A DNA stretch of 64,000 nucleotides, taken from Centrapalus pauciflorus. Taxonomy: Eukaryota > Streptophyta > Magnoliopsida > Asterales > Asteraceae. Below are positions 34,729 through 46,960 of this stretch, in pieces. The notes beneath the pieces are model-generated. The model had not been told where the DNA came from and searched no databases. It saw only the letters and a program-made list of their open reading frames with translations. The stretch covers positions 1 to 64,000 of the forward strand of contig JAANYP010007569.1 of the NCBI GenBank assembly GCA_020465985.1, written 5' to 3'. Position numbers and translations under genes: made by a program. Position 1 is the stretch's first letter. Every line of letters starts with the position of its first letter.

Positions 34729-37700
34729 TTATCTTGAAAGCCCCAGCTTCATCTCAAAATTTCTCACACTCTTTTTGTTTGCGAGTCTCCACTTTATCTT
34801 TGAAATGACTTCAACTATAAGCTTCTTATCATTTGTACTGAGAGCTCCTTTCTTTGTTTTTCTTTTCTGATCCACAGCTAACTTTCCTTTAAGCCCACTC
34901 AAAACTTTTTGGAGAGTTCCATCACAAAACTTATTCAACTCAATGGTCCTCATAGCTCTCAGCTTTCGATTTTTGTCTTTGTACATCACAACTGGACGCT
35001 TGACCATGATAACTTGAAATTCTTTCAGTTCCCCAGAAAATTTGATTTCTCTGTTTGGCGGTGTCACATTTATTTTTCTCATACCCTTTCAACACCAATT
35101 TGAAGATCTTGAATCGACATAAGAACGAGCTTTATATGCATGAAGTGAAACAAAGTCTTCAAAGCAAATCTGCAATGCTCATTTCTTTTGTTTCTACACA
35201 ATTCATCAAACAGATCTTCAATGTCTACTAAGTTCATCCAAAACATACCAGCTTCTGTGAAAGTGTATATATTCCCATCTGATCTTGTCACAGTGAAGGT
35301 AGGATAAAAGATCTTAACAAATCTATCCTTTTAAATCTTAATCATCTACTATCGGGAACTCACTTCTAACCTTGTCAGCACGTTGAGCCTTGTTTTGAAG
35401 AAAACTTGCATAGTTCACCAGATTTGGTCGATTTGGCTCCAATACTCTAAGCAACTTCAGAAATGTACAAGGAGCTTGCTTTTTACAGAAAATCTTTTTC
35501 TCCAAATGGTCTTCAAGGTATGGCAGTTTGTTTCTTTTCCTAACGTATTCAGCCGATTTCTTTGAGGAAAGCTCCAAACCCTTTTTTAATTTCTTTCTAA
35601 CTTCTTCTTCGTTCAGAAGGCACAACATATCATCAATCTCTTTCTGAAATAGCCTGTGAACTTCAAACCTCAATTGATGTTGCTTTTGAGTCTCATCTGC
35701 TAGCACATATTCATCAAAAAAATCTTTCCATGACACTCAAATTCATTCACCTCCTTCACAACCGGAGGATTAAAACTTTCGACTGGAAATGGCTCTATCT
35801 CTTCTTCTTTTACCTGTACCGTAACCTCAGGCTTTTCAACCGTTGGAATAGGTATATCATCCTTTAAGATTTCTTGAACCAAGACTTCTTCCTCTTCTAT
35901 TCTTTCAGCTCTAACAGCAACATCTGTTAGCTCTATAACATCATCATCTTCTGATTCTTCAATTTCAACAACATCTTCAATCATTAAAGATTTTTCTTGT
36001 TCATCTTCATCTGACTCTCCATATTCATCAAAATTGTATAACTCTGACTGTATGTTCAATGGACTAGGAACATCTTCATAAAGAATCAATTCCTGTCCTT
36101 TTTGAACATCAGCAGGTTCTTTTGAGCTTCCTGCCTCTCCTTTCTCTTTAACTTCAGATTCCTTCTCTGGATAGGTAATCGTTAATATACCCGGTGTAGG
36201 CTCATCAAGCTTCCTCCTCTTCTCCCCCTCATGAGGAGCATCATCGGAGTCATCGTCATGCTCATCATGCTTTCGTTTAGGCGCAGAAGCTTGAGCCTTG
36301 CAAGTCTGTTCAACTGCCGCCACCCGTTCAGATAAATTTCCCAAAGCAGTGATCACCGTACTCTCTAATCCTATCATCCTCTTTCTCATCTCATCAAATT
36401 TCTCAAACACGAAGTCTTTCAACTCTTCGATAGCTTGATTCGGATCTGGTTGCTTTACTGACTCCTCTGCAACTGATTTTCCTTTCAAAAACTTGTGAAT
36501 GTTCATCATTTGAGCCATTACTTCTGATAGTTGAGCAGAAACATGACTGTTTACACCCGCAACAGCAGCATTTAATGCTTGATTTAAAGTAGTTTCAGTG
36601 ACGAATGGGGAAAGAGTAACTACTGGGTCACTAAGACTTCCAGTTGATACAACAGTGGAACTTGTAAAAAGAACCTCTGTGTGGCCAGTGCTCAGAGTTG
36701 GCAAAGTCGTAGCTCTGACTGGACTTCCACCCTCTTCAAGTGACGGAGCAACGAATGCTTCCATGACTGAGGATGTTCCGGCAGTGACACCGAGTTCAAC
36801 TGCACTGAAGTAGACGCAAGTGTCCTAATGTGTATCAGTTTTAGACTTGGTGATTGAAATGAAGTTGTACACTCGGGCAGATGTGTACTTAATACAATAT
36901 CCATCAAATCCAAAGGATTATCAGATAGCATTTGTGCTTGTTCCCGGTACTCAAGTGAAACAGTCTCCTGTTGAGAGGAGACTGAGTGGATGGTGGGGTG
37001 TGTAATCGTCAGTGGGATACTGACTTCTTCAATGCTAACTCCCTGTTGGGAGCTAACAGCAGTTGTGGCTATTTCCCGGCTTTCTTGGCTTAGGACATCC
37101 CTCACACTCTGTTCAGAAATACTAACAATATCTAGTAGTGCAGCTCCTCCCTCATCATGAGCTGGTCCACCACCATCATCATCATCATCATCATCATCAC
37201 CTTCCTCCGCTCCCTCCTTAATGTTTGACAATGTACGTTCAGAATCAGAACTACTCTCATCTCCCTCACCTCCCCTTACATCACCCGCTTCTCCCTCAGT
37301 CACTTGAAGGCTTCCCTGAACTTCAGCCCCTTGCTGAAGTTCCTCTCGTCCTACAACTCCTTGGTTTAGAGATCCCAGTTCCTGGGTCTCTATGGGAGCG
37401 TGATCTATTCGGTACAACCTCACATTCTCAGTTATCTGATCTGCCTACTTTAACAATGCTTCTGGTATCGGCATGATGTTTGCATTCGGAGAATCAGGTA
37501 CTTCATGAAGACTCATCATTACATAATCAGGGCATCTTTGAGAGTTTGATCTTTTTGGTATATTTTCGTTTGCCATGAGAATGCCTCGGATTAAGATCTG
37601 AATAAACCTTTGTAAAGGAACAAACTTCCTTGACCTATTGGTAGTGTTGGCCAGCACAATTTCTTTAAGATCCTCCCATATACACTGTGCATAATCGTAG

Positions 37701-38382
37701 TGTTTATTGAATGCTGTGTCGTGAAAGATCTGAAGACAATGAATACTGCATCTATCTTTGCCAGTATGTTTTGATGTCATGCAACGATTGAAAATGCCAA
37801 ACAACGTGTACCATTCACCGTTCAAGCCGTTGCGGTGAAATTTTGAACTCTTTGGTAAGAGCTTTGAATATCCCAAGCAAATCAGATCATGTACCAACTC
37901 TTCGTCTAATACGAAATCCTCAAAGTCCGCTAACTCTGGAAAGTTAGTGGTATCAATTCTTCGGGGTAGGAACAGATTGTGTCTAAGTCTGGCCAAAGTA
38001 ATCTTAGACTTGAATTGATCGATGGTAACCTTGAAGTGATGGTTACCATCTGCTGGAACAAACTTAACTGTGTGCCAGAATTGTTGAAGGTAGACTTGAG
38101 GAATAGAAGGTTTGTACTGTAGAAGATATCCCAAAGGATGTCCTTTGAGAATATCAACGATGATTGGGTGACTGACTTTGATAACTTTTGTATCGAGGCG
38201 GTGGTTATTGTCTTTAAATGTAAGCAATACTTGGGTTTAACCAATTGATTATCAGGGATAATGGTAGATGGTGAAGGTCTTGTTACTGAAGCTGAACGAA
38301 CAGGTTTAGAAACAAGGGTATGGTTAGAAGATGAATGGGAATCAGAAGAATTTGAATAATCGGATTGACTTGGAGAAGCCAT
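34729..38382 (-). pseudogene. T9 extra frame: accessory protein, several frameshifts and stops
   Basis: The start is ATG 38382 (M-A-S-P-S-Q-S-D), just after a splice-acceptor-like site. A one-base shift near 38225 leads into the N-terminal domain (HPLGYLLQYKPSIPQVYLQQFW, PLQRFIQILIRGI) ending at TAG 37445. The middle is acidic, with eight Asp from a GAT microsatellite (37169-37195), then a shift near 36780. Next come a helical stretch with a leucine pattern (LESTVITALGNLSERVAAVEQ) and a bipartite basic cluster (PKRKH ... EKRRKL) like a nuclear signal, then more acidic sequence. After 35740 the C-terminal domain continues in other frames (LRFEVHRLF; VTRSDGNIYTFTEA; DKNRKLRAMRTIEL) to TAA 34729-34731, 17 bases before the polypurine tract. 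No membrane segment seen. Confidence 0.75.
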
Positions 38383-39797
38383 TTGTAACCTGTGAAACAT
38401 AATAAACATGTTAGATATAGCAGAGAAACAAATGAAATCTTTCAAAATTAGAAAAATGGAACATTTTGCCGAAAATTATAAAAATTTGTGTTTTTCTGTT
38501 TAAAGCATCGGGATTCCAGAAAATAATATTAAAATATTATTGACAGGGATCCAAAGTCAATCTTTCAGAGACCAATGTTAGAAAATCACAAATTTAAACA
38601 ATTTCTTGAAAAAATGTTACATTTTTCTTAAAACATTAAAATCCCAACACTTAGAAAAAAAATTTTGAACAAACTCGAATGACTCTTAATACATCTCGAA
38701 TGACACTTGAACAAACTCGAATGGCCTTGAATGATTCTCGAATAAGACTTTGTACAAACTCGAATGATATTTAATGAATCTCGAATGAGTCTATGTACAA
38801 ACTCGCATGAAATGGAATAATTCTCGAATATGTTCATAAACCAACTCGAATAAAATGAAATATTTCTCGATTAAGTCTAAGTATCAACTCGAATGAAATG
38901 ATGTCTTGCTGGAATAAACTCGAATGAAAGATGAGTTCAACTCGATTAACTTTTGAAGAATCTCGAACTAAGAACAAACTCAATTATGACTCAACTCGAA
39001 TGTGACCTAATACTTAAGAACTGGACTAAGATCAACTCGAATGAGTCATTAAAGGACTCGAGTATTTGTTAAGTCCAACTCGATCACAATACAAGTCCAA
39101 CTCGATCATAACGCATGACCAACTCGATTAAGTCTAACTGATTCTCGATTGACTAAGTGAACAACTCGAACAAAAGATGACTTTTCTCGAATGATGTGTT
39201 ATCCAACTCGATTGAAACTGTTTTTCTTCTCGATTATACTTTCATTCGAGAAAGTATTCTTTGAAAATATTTTCCAAGTCCTTATACTGATTTTCAAAAT
39301 TTTAGTTCCAAGGACTTTTTCACTGATTTAAAACTTGACCCCCCACTCGAAAATCAATTTCAAACAAGTTTATTTTACTGAACTTTGTTTAAAAACAACA
39401 ACTTGGTTGTTAAAAATCCAAAAATCAGTAAACTATAAACTCGAAACCATTTGAACTAAAAATTCAAATTTTTGTTTGTGTGTGTTAAATTGAATTATGA
39501 AATTTAAGATTCAAGTTCAGAATCATTAACCGCAAACCAACACACTTTTGATTTCAGTTTATCAACTACAAATTCTTAAAAGCCATGAACAGACTATTAC
39601 ATTCATACGAACACATATATACAACAGTTATACGGAAAAAAAGTACTACTGAAAATAAAATGTCGAATACTGAAAATAACAACATAAAACAAAAATAAAA
39701 CTCACAATTTGATGACTTCTATTTTGAAATAATCGAAGATCTGAGTGATTTTGAAGTTTCTTTGTGATGAAATGAGATTTGAAATTCAACTTTATAG
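38383..39797 (-). promoter_or_regulatory. Putative promoter, exon 1 and intron of the T9 extra frame
   Basis: On the minus strand a TATAAA (39797-39792) is followed by an A/C-rich leader, a GTGAGT 5' splice site (39705) and, 1.3 kb later, ATCTAACAT, a T-rich stretch and TTTCACAG ending at 38390, eight bases before the ATG at 38382. The predicted intron contains the whole 38660-39260 motif array. Needs RNA evidence. Confidence 0.45.
38660..39260 (-). repeat. AACTCGAATG motif array in the T9 spacer
   Basis: About 24 CTCGA-centred words in 600 bases, mostly CAACTCGAATG or TTCTCGAATG on the plus strand, spaced irregularly at about 15-35 bases with unrelated sequence between. This is not a tandem satellite. 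The same word fills the T9 leader. Confidence 0.9.
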
Positions 39798-40339
39798 TTG
39801 AATATTTTCAAAAATTCAAAGTTAAAAACAACTTACCCGGCCCACATTTTTACCTCATCATAAGCCCATGTATTAGAAACCCAAATTTCCTTTCAAAAAA
39901 AAATATTGAAACCCAAACAAAACAAATGTAAAAGAAAACAAAAAATTTATAATACAAAAAAATAAACACAAAATGTAAACAAAATTAACTACTTTCACAA
40001 AAAAATAAAAAAAATTGTTAACTAAAAAGAAACCAAATTTTTTAAAAATAAAATAAAAAAATATTGAAAATTAAAAAATTGTAAAAACATAAAATGCTCC
40101 CCCTTGATGTATATATTATTTCTCAAGTCAGCTCCCCCTACAAAATATCAGATAAATCTTATCATATTTTGTCAAAATCAGATAAAATTATTTTCTGCTC
40201 CCCCTGCACATGACAATCTAGATCTGTTAAATTCCAAAAAATGTAAACTTTTAAAATTTATGAATTTAACATAAGATGAGGATCAAGATAAAAAAATGTA
40301 AATTTAAAATTATAAATTGTAACTACTGAATTATTAAAT
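39261..40339 (-). other. T9 spacer after RNase H with repeated polypurine tracts
   Basis: AT-rich non-coding sequence, except for three GGGGGAGC tracts on the minus strand near 40098, 40131 and 40199, directly after the end of pol. These resemble central polypurine tracts. 39839-40090 is A-rich low complexity. Confidence 0.65.
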
Positions 40340-41967
40340 CTAACGATTTAACATACCTAATTTGTATACCAAAAAATTAAACCTTTTTTCATCTAATGCT
40401 TTGGTAAACAAATCAGCTAGTTGGTATGCAGTAGGAACAAAGTATAATTTTATATTCCCATTTTCAACGTGATCCTTAATAAAGTGATACCGGATGCCAA
40501 TGTGTTTTGTTTTTGAGTGTTGCACAGGATTTGATGCAATAGCAATTGCGCTCTGAGAATCACAATATATCGGAATCTTCTGTGGTGTAAACCCGTAGTC
40601 TCGCAGTTGGCTCTTCATCCAGAACACCTGAGAACAGCAGGATGAAACAGCAACATATTCTGCTTCAGCTGTAGACAATGAAACACAGTGTTGTTTCTTG
40701 GATGGCCAGCATACAGGTTTGTCACCTAAGAATTGAACTGCACCAGACGTACTTTTTCTGTCCATCTTATCGCCTGCGTGATCAACAATAGAAAAAGCAG
40801 TTAAATTGAATGAGGATTCTCTGGGATACCACAAACCAAGGTTTGGTGTTCCCCTCAGATATCTTAAAATTCTTTTAGCAGCAGTTAAATGTGATTCTTT
40901 TGGATTTGCCTAATATCTAGCACAAACACATGTAGCAAACATAATATCAGGTCTACTAGCAGTTAGACACATTAATGACCCCATTAATCCTCGATAATGA
41001 GTTACATCTACAAGTATCCCTGAAATGTCCTCATCGAGTTTGGATTTTGAATCCGGAGCCATGGGAGTTTTCATAGGAGTACTGTTGTCCATGTTAAATT
41101 TCTTTAACATGTCTTGAATATATTTGGAATGATTTATAAAGATACCATCAGTCAATTTTTTAACTTGTAAACCTAAGAAAAAAAATTATTTCTCCCATCA
41201 TGCTCATTTCGAATTTCTGGGACATTAAGAAAGCGAATTTCTTACAAAATTCAGGATGTGTAGACACAAATATTATATAATATATTTGTATTACTATAAT
41301 ATCCGGCCCCTGACGTTTTACAAACACGGTAGTATCAACTGCACCTTTGTTAAATCCACATTTCAACAAGTATGATGAAAGTGCATCATACCAAGCTCGC
41401 GGTGCTTGTTTAAGGCCGTACAGTGATTTGTCTAAAATATATACATGATCAAGTTTCGAAGTATCAGTAAAGCCTTCGGGCTGATATGTGTATACTTCAT
41501 CAGTTAATTTCCCATTCAAAAACGCAATTTTAACATCCATTTGGTAAACAGTGAAATTTTTATGAGCAGCAAATGCTAGAAACATCCTAATTGCTTCTAT
41601 TCTTGCAACAGGGGAAAACGTCTCATCATAGTTGATCCCTTCTTGTTGACTGTATCCTTTGGCAACGAGTCGTGCTCTGTTACGAATGATGACTCCATGT
41701 TCATCTTTCTTATTCTTAAAGATCCACTTCTTGCCAATGATAGATTTATCTTTAGGTCGCTCTACCAGTCTCCAGACCTTCAATCGTTCGAACTGATTCA
41801 GTTCTTCTTGCATTGCGACAATCCAATCAGCATCCAGAAGAGCTTCTTTCACATTCTTCGGCTCAATTTTGCTGAGAAAATTGGAAAATAAGCACTCGTT
41901 TATTGTGGCTCTTCTGGTATGGACTGAAGCAGAAGGATCACCAATGATATTTTCTGTTGGGTGATTT
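40340..41967 (-). pseudogene. pol: T9 pol: reverse transcriptase and RNase H, active site deleted
   Basis: RT is readable from ATINECLF and EALLDADWIVAMQEELNQF through KWIFKNK, ARLVAKGY, DETFSPVARIEA and QMDVK to SLYGLKQAPRAWYD. Where copias have Y-V-D-D-I-I-F-G, this copy reads Y-Y-I-I-F-V (about 41266-41290): six bases are missing in frame and both catalytic aspartates are gone. A frameshift near 41158 and TAG 40910 follow. RNase H (DRKSTSGAVQFLG, STAEAEYVA, KALDEKRFNFLV) ends at 40340, and its first Asp in the S-D-A-D-H-A-G block is replaced. The enzyme encoded here cannot be active. Confidence 0.9.
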
Positions 41968-43690
41968 CTAGTCCACTTGAAAGTATGTGGATACGGTTGA
42001 ATGTGGTCTTGATTGGGATTTAGGTCTAAATAGGGAAGTCGGGGGGTTGGCTTCAGATGTAGATGGTAAGTTATCTGAGATAGGAGTTTCTGAGTTTTCA
42101 GATGTTAAGGGGGTTTCAGAAGATTCTCGAGGTTGAATAGGTTGTACACTTTCAGTTGGCAAGTGCACTTCTGTTGTCGAAGTTTCTCCGGTTTCTTCTG
42201 ATATTTGTTGATGAGAATGATCCGAGACTACAACGGGATCTTCAGTATTCCTGTCAGGCACCAAATTTAAAACATTAGTTTTGGGCTTCTCAAAGTAGTC
42301 TTCATAAAAATTCTCGAACAATTTATTTAAATCTGAATTTTCTGCACGCTGTTCAGTGGACTCCATAGAAGACGGCTTGTTATGTTCGGGTCCTGAACTG
42401 GTATGTTCAGAAGCCATTTCCACTCCTTCATCAAATTTAACGTTGACGCTTTCATTGACTATCTTGGTCCGCTTGTTGTAGACCCGGAAAGCGACTGACT
42501 CCTTCGAATATCCTATGAAGATACCTTCATCAGCTTTTTGATTAAATTTTCCAAGGTTGTCTTTGTCATTTAATATGAATCATCTGCATCCAAAGACATG
42601 GAAAAATTTAATATTAGGTATCCGTTTGTTTATTAGTTCATAAGGAGTCTTCCTGAATCGTTTATTGATGATTGATCGATTCTGCGTGAAACAAGCTATT
42701 GCAACACCTTCAGCCCATAAGAATAACGGAAGGTTGGAATAGGCCAGCATCGTTCTTGCTGATTCCACTACTGTCTGATTTCTTCGTTCAACGACACCAT
42801 TCTGTTGTGGAGTACGAGCGGCTGAAAATTGATGTGTGATTCCTATAGAATTCAAAAATGATTCAAGAGATTTGTTCTTGAATTCTGTGCCGTTATCTGA
42901 TCTGATAGTCTGAAGTGAAAGTTGCAACTTCACTTGAATTTTCTGGATGAAGTCTATAATGATTTCGGTAGCATCAGATTTGGACCGCAGGAAGAAAACC
43001 CATGTGTATCGTGAGTAGTCGTCTACTATTACCAAAACATATCTTTTCTTGTTTATACTTTGTACTCTCATTGGTCCACATAGATCCATATGTAGCAGTT
43101 CCAGTGCTCTCGTTGAAGAGTGTTCGGATTTGGACTTATGTGAAGCTCTAGTCATTTTTCCTTTTTCGCAAGCGGCGCACAACTGCTCCTTTTGAAATTT
43201 AAGAGTCGGTAGCCCTTTACCTAACCCACCTTTTGCTAGGTTGGTTAATTCGTTAAAGTTCAGATGTGAAAGACGACGATGCCATAGCCAAGCTGTTTTA
43301 GATGTTTCTTTTGACATTAAGCAGACATCCTTTTTCAGATTAATGGAGGCTAGGTCAATGGAATACAAGTTGGTTTTCCTGTTTCCTGCAAAGATTTCTT
43401 TTCCTTCTCCAGATCGAACGTTGCACCAATTAGCTTTGAAGTTGACTTCCAATCCTTTATCGCAAAGTTGTCCAATGCTAAACAAGTTGTGACCAAGACC
43501 GTCAACATAGAAGACCTTCTGAATGGTAATTTTATCGTATGCAAGACTCCCATAACCTTTGATCGGACAAAACTGATCGTTTCCAAATCTGACCGTCCCA
43601 CAGAACTTTTTAACAAAGTTAGTGAGTGTTTCTCTTTGTCCGGTCATGTGCTTCGAGCATCCGGAGTCAAGATACCATACATGATTTACC
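41968..43690 (-). pseudogene. pol: T9 pol: protease, GAG-pre-integrase, integrase and linker
   Basis: The protease site Y-L-D-S-G-C-S-K-H-M-T-G lies near 43643-43680. The zinc domain (WHRRLSHLN, C-A-A-C-E-K-G-K) and the integrase core follow, with HMDLCGP, SDNGTEF and PQQNGVVERRN carrying the D, D and E catalytic residues. TGA 42580-42582 stands where the related frame has Cys (V-F-G-C-x-C), and the frame reopens as an acidic Ser/Thr-rich linker to 41968. A frameshift near 42040 moves the remaining linker (F-K-W-T-R-N-H-P) into the RT frame. A frameshift also separates protease from gag near 43700. Confidence 0.88.
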
Positions 43691-45943
43691 TATAAGATGA
43701 AATAGCACATGAGGTACCCACTTAAAGTTGGGTACTATTGATTTTGGTAAATCATGCAGTTGATGATGCTTTTTCTCATCAGATATGTCTTTTATTTTAA
43801 CAATTGATGATGATTTAGGTACCGACTTTTTAACAGTTCTTTTTGGTATCCACTTTTTTACAATTCGCGACGAAACTGTTTTTGAAAGATTATGCTGTGG
43901 AACCTTTTTCTGTTTGAAAGATGGGTCCTTTTTCTTAGGTTGCCATACAAGCTTATCAGATTTTACAAGCAGTGATTTACATGAAACAGAATTCAAAGCA
44001 ATTAAATCAGTTCGAGAGAATTTGATACAGGATTTATCAATAAATTCATTATTACAGATAGAATTTTCAAATTTGCTATTTCTATCTGTAACAATATTTT
44101 CCTTCACTCGCCACTCTTATTTTATTTTCTGTTTTTTATGTTCTCTCTGCTTCTTTCGCCATACTTGCTTCCGAGAACCGTTCACAATATAATCTGACAT
44201 AGAAGAAACATGAGAATTAGTGATCTTAGAAACTTGTTTCTTCTGTAAATGTTTCTTACCTTTTGAAGTTTGGACTTTGAGTGCAATTGAGTCCTTTGTA
44301 TAAGATGATTCACCATTTTCATATTTAGGAGTATCAAAGGTAACTTTTGTTTTCTCCTTCTTTTTTTGTAAACTTGGTGAATTTTCAGATGATTTCTTTG
44401 AATCTCTAGATATTCTTTGCAGAATTCTGACAGGTTCTTTAAGATTATCAGATTGTTTGTTATGTAAAGGGTTTTACAAATTCATCAATTTTAACAAACA
44501 TCTCTTCTAATGAATTAAAATTAGAGTTCATATACGGATCAAATTTGGTTTCAGAGTTGATAGAATCAAGTGAAGTCGAAGATAATGGATCTGATAATAT
44601 TTTGTTCTCAGACTGTTTTTGTAACTTTTGTTCCATAATTGTAAGTTCAGCCTTAAGAGTTTGATTTTCTGTCTCAAAATTTTTGATTTTCAATTCGAGA
44701 TCTGAGTTTATCTTTTCAAGAATTGAAAATGGTAAATATAACTTCTGAGATTGAGTAGTAGATTCAGATAAATCTTTTTCAGAATGTGTCTGAATATACT
44801 CCTCTTTAATGTCAATATTATTATTTGATTCATTTATTCTGTTATAGTCAACAGAATTTTGCATTTTGTCTGATCTTAATCTTTTTGAATCTTCACTAGA
44901 TTCTACCTCATCTGATGCTTTCATAAAAATCATTTTTAATCCTAGATTCATATATCTGACATCATATAAAGTCGGTGAATTTGAGATAGCCTTTGTCGGA
45001 TATTTAGGATTTTCCCAACCAATACCAGATTTAGAATTGTAAAATTCTGTGTCTTTTGGTTGATTTAAATAGATAGTTTGATCTATTTGACCTCTTTTGA
45101 TAAATTCATCTTCCATTTTCTTTATTTTCTCATAAAGTTTTGTTCTTTCTTTAAAAATGGCATGATATTTTACAGAAAAATTTAAAGCCTCTAATTCTGC
45201 CAAACTCAGTTTTTCTTGTAGGTCAGACATATTGTTATTAAGTTCTTGGATTTTGCTTTGAAGTTCATTTGCTTTGTCTTGCAAATCTGAAACTGCTCGT
45301 AATGCCAATGCTTTATCCTTGGAAAAATCTAATACTAATGCATGTTCATTACGTAACTTGTTTTCCAAAGAGTGAGCATGTTTCTTTTCTGCCTTTAATG
45401 ATTTTTCAAATTTTTTAAGCATAAAGGCCATTTGTGTTATTTTTTCTTCAAGCAAACAGGAATAATCATTTTCAGACTCAGAATTAGAATTTACCTCTGG
45501 TGTTTCTGAACTGTCTGATTTTCCCGACTCTGATTCATCAGTATCCCTTTCTTTGCTGCATCCAGCTTTTCCTGTTGCCATCAACGCGAATTCTTCAGCT
45601 ACTTCCTCATCAGACTCTTCGTTTTCCTCATTTTCTTCATCCGTTAACCCAACCCAGACCTCATCTTCTGCTATCATTGCTGACTCACTCATTTCTGATT
45701 CATTGAATACTTCTGATTTCAAGCAGCTATGAGCATCCTCATCCAATATGTCTTCATCCTCCGACAACTGTAGCCAATAATCATCCTCAGCCATAAGGGC
45801 TTTTCCAGCTTCCTTTTCTTTGGCTAGGAGCTTTCTTGTGTAGTAATCAGAGTTTTTGACTACTGGCATTCTGCACTCACGAGCAAAGTGTCCTGGTTTT
45901 CCACAATTGTAGCACTTTTGCTCTGTTTCTTTCTTGGCTGATT
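43691..45943 (-). pseudogene. gag: T9 gag: zinc knuckle and long coiled-coil extension
   Basis: The CCHC knuckle C-Y-N-C-G-K-P-G-H-F-A-R-E-C is at about 45873-45914. It is followed by about 470 open codons (from 45869 to 44460): acidic stretches, then heptad-rich coiled coil. Blocks YEKIKKMEDEFIKRGQIDQTI and SPTLYDVRYM match T3 and T8. A frameshift at 44460 leads into a Lys/Ser-rich tail (ending near 44120), and another piece (44107-43700) contains repeated W-x-P-K units and ends in FKWVPH before protease. The extension between zinc knuckle and protease is thus about 700 residues. Its coiled coil may drive particle assembly or partner binding; that is inference. Confidence 0.8.
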
Positions 45944-46039
45944 ATCAGATTTCTCATATTTTTCAGCTTTCCTGCCACTACTCTCACCAGACTTTTCATA
46001 CTTCTCTTTCTTTTCGAACTTCCTTGAGCCAGTCTTGTA

Positions 46040-46960
46040 TCACATTTTGTTATTGGTTGGCTTTCGATAGAATTTCTTTTGGAAAGCCTTAGTGAGTAAG
46101 GCCATCTGCTTTTTCATCTCTTCTATATCTGAATCGGTGGATGAATCTGAAGAGTCGGATTCAGAAGAGCTACTACTTATTACTGCCCGTTTCTCCTTCT
46201 TCAGCTTATACTTATATTTCTTTTCAGCCAATAAAGCCAAAGGGTCAACGGTCTCTTTCTCAGCCTTCTTTTTACCAGATATCTTCCTAAAAACAACCTC
46301 TTGATAGTTGTTGAGGTTTTCAAAAATCATGTGGAAATCCATCTCTTCAATGTCTTTCATTTGTTGGATTATCATCACATACTTTTCCCATTCTGGGTTA
46401 AGTACGTTTAAGAACTTGACGTTGATATCTAGATTGGACTCTGTAACTCCGTTTCTTTTCATCTCACTTACAAGACTGACGAACCGCAAGTAAGTATTTT
46501 CTAGTAATTCTCCCTCACGTGCTCTGAAATTCTCAAAAGTCATCAGACTATTCCTTGCTCTATTGGTTGCTGCCCTGTTGGAACCCCTCATTAGCTTGCA
46601 AACCTCACCCCAAATGGATTTGGCGGTCTTTGTGTTTGTTAGGCAGGTAAAGATGTCATTAGGAATTGAAATCAGTAACAACTTCCTAGCTGTTTTATCC
46701 CCTAATTTTTTTCTTTTCTGTGCCTCTATTAGGTTTGTAACCTCAACAGTTCTTGGTGGAATTGGGGGGTTTCCAGTGGGTACACCAGGGATTGTCTCCA
46801 TGAACACAGCTGGTCCGTCTGTCAAGGATTTTAGCATTTCTTTCGAAAGATCATGGAAACTGATAAATTCCAAAAACCTTTCCCTCCACTGTATGTATTC
46901 TCCCCGATAGAGAATTGGAGGTTTCGTCTCTGATCCCATGGCAAGCGCGTCTTTTGACAT
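46040..46960 (-). pseudogene. gag: T9 gag, capsid-like N-terminal part
   Basis: The start is ATG 46960 (M-S-K-D-A-L-A-M-G-S-E-T-K-P-P-I), matching T3 gag; the frame is open further upstream but that is leader. Capsid-type copia gag blocks are present: YIQWRERFLEFI, SIWGEVCKLMRG, LMTFENFRAREGE, TYLRFVSLVSEM. The frame ends at TGA 46040-46042, which interrupts a Lys-rich stretch that continues in frame to about 45950, so TGA most likely replaced CGA. A frameshift near 45945 separates it from the zinc knuckle. Confidence 0.88.

Noticed and set aside
38660..39260. CRISPR-like array
   Set aside because: The repeated word is only about 10 bases, spacing is irregular, some copies vary, and the context is a plant retrotransposon.
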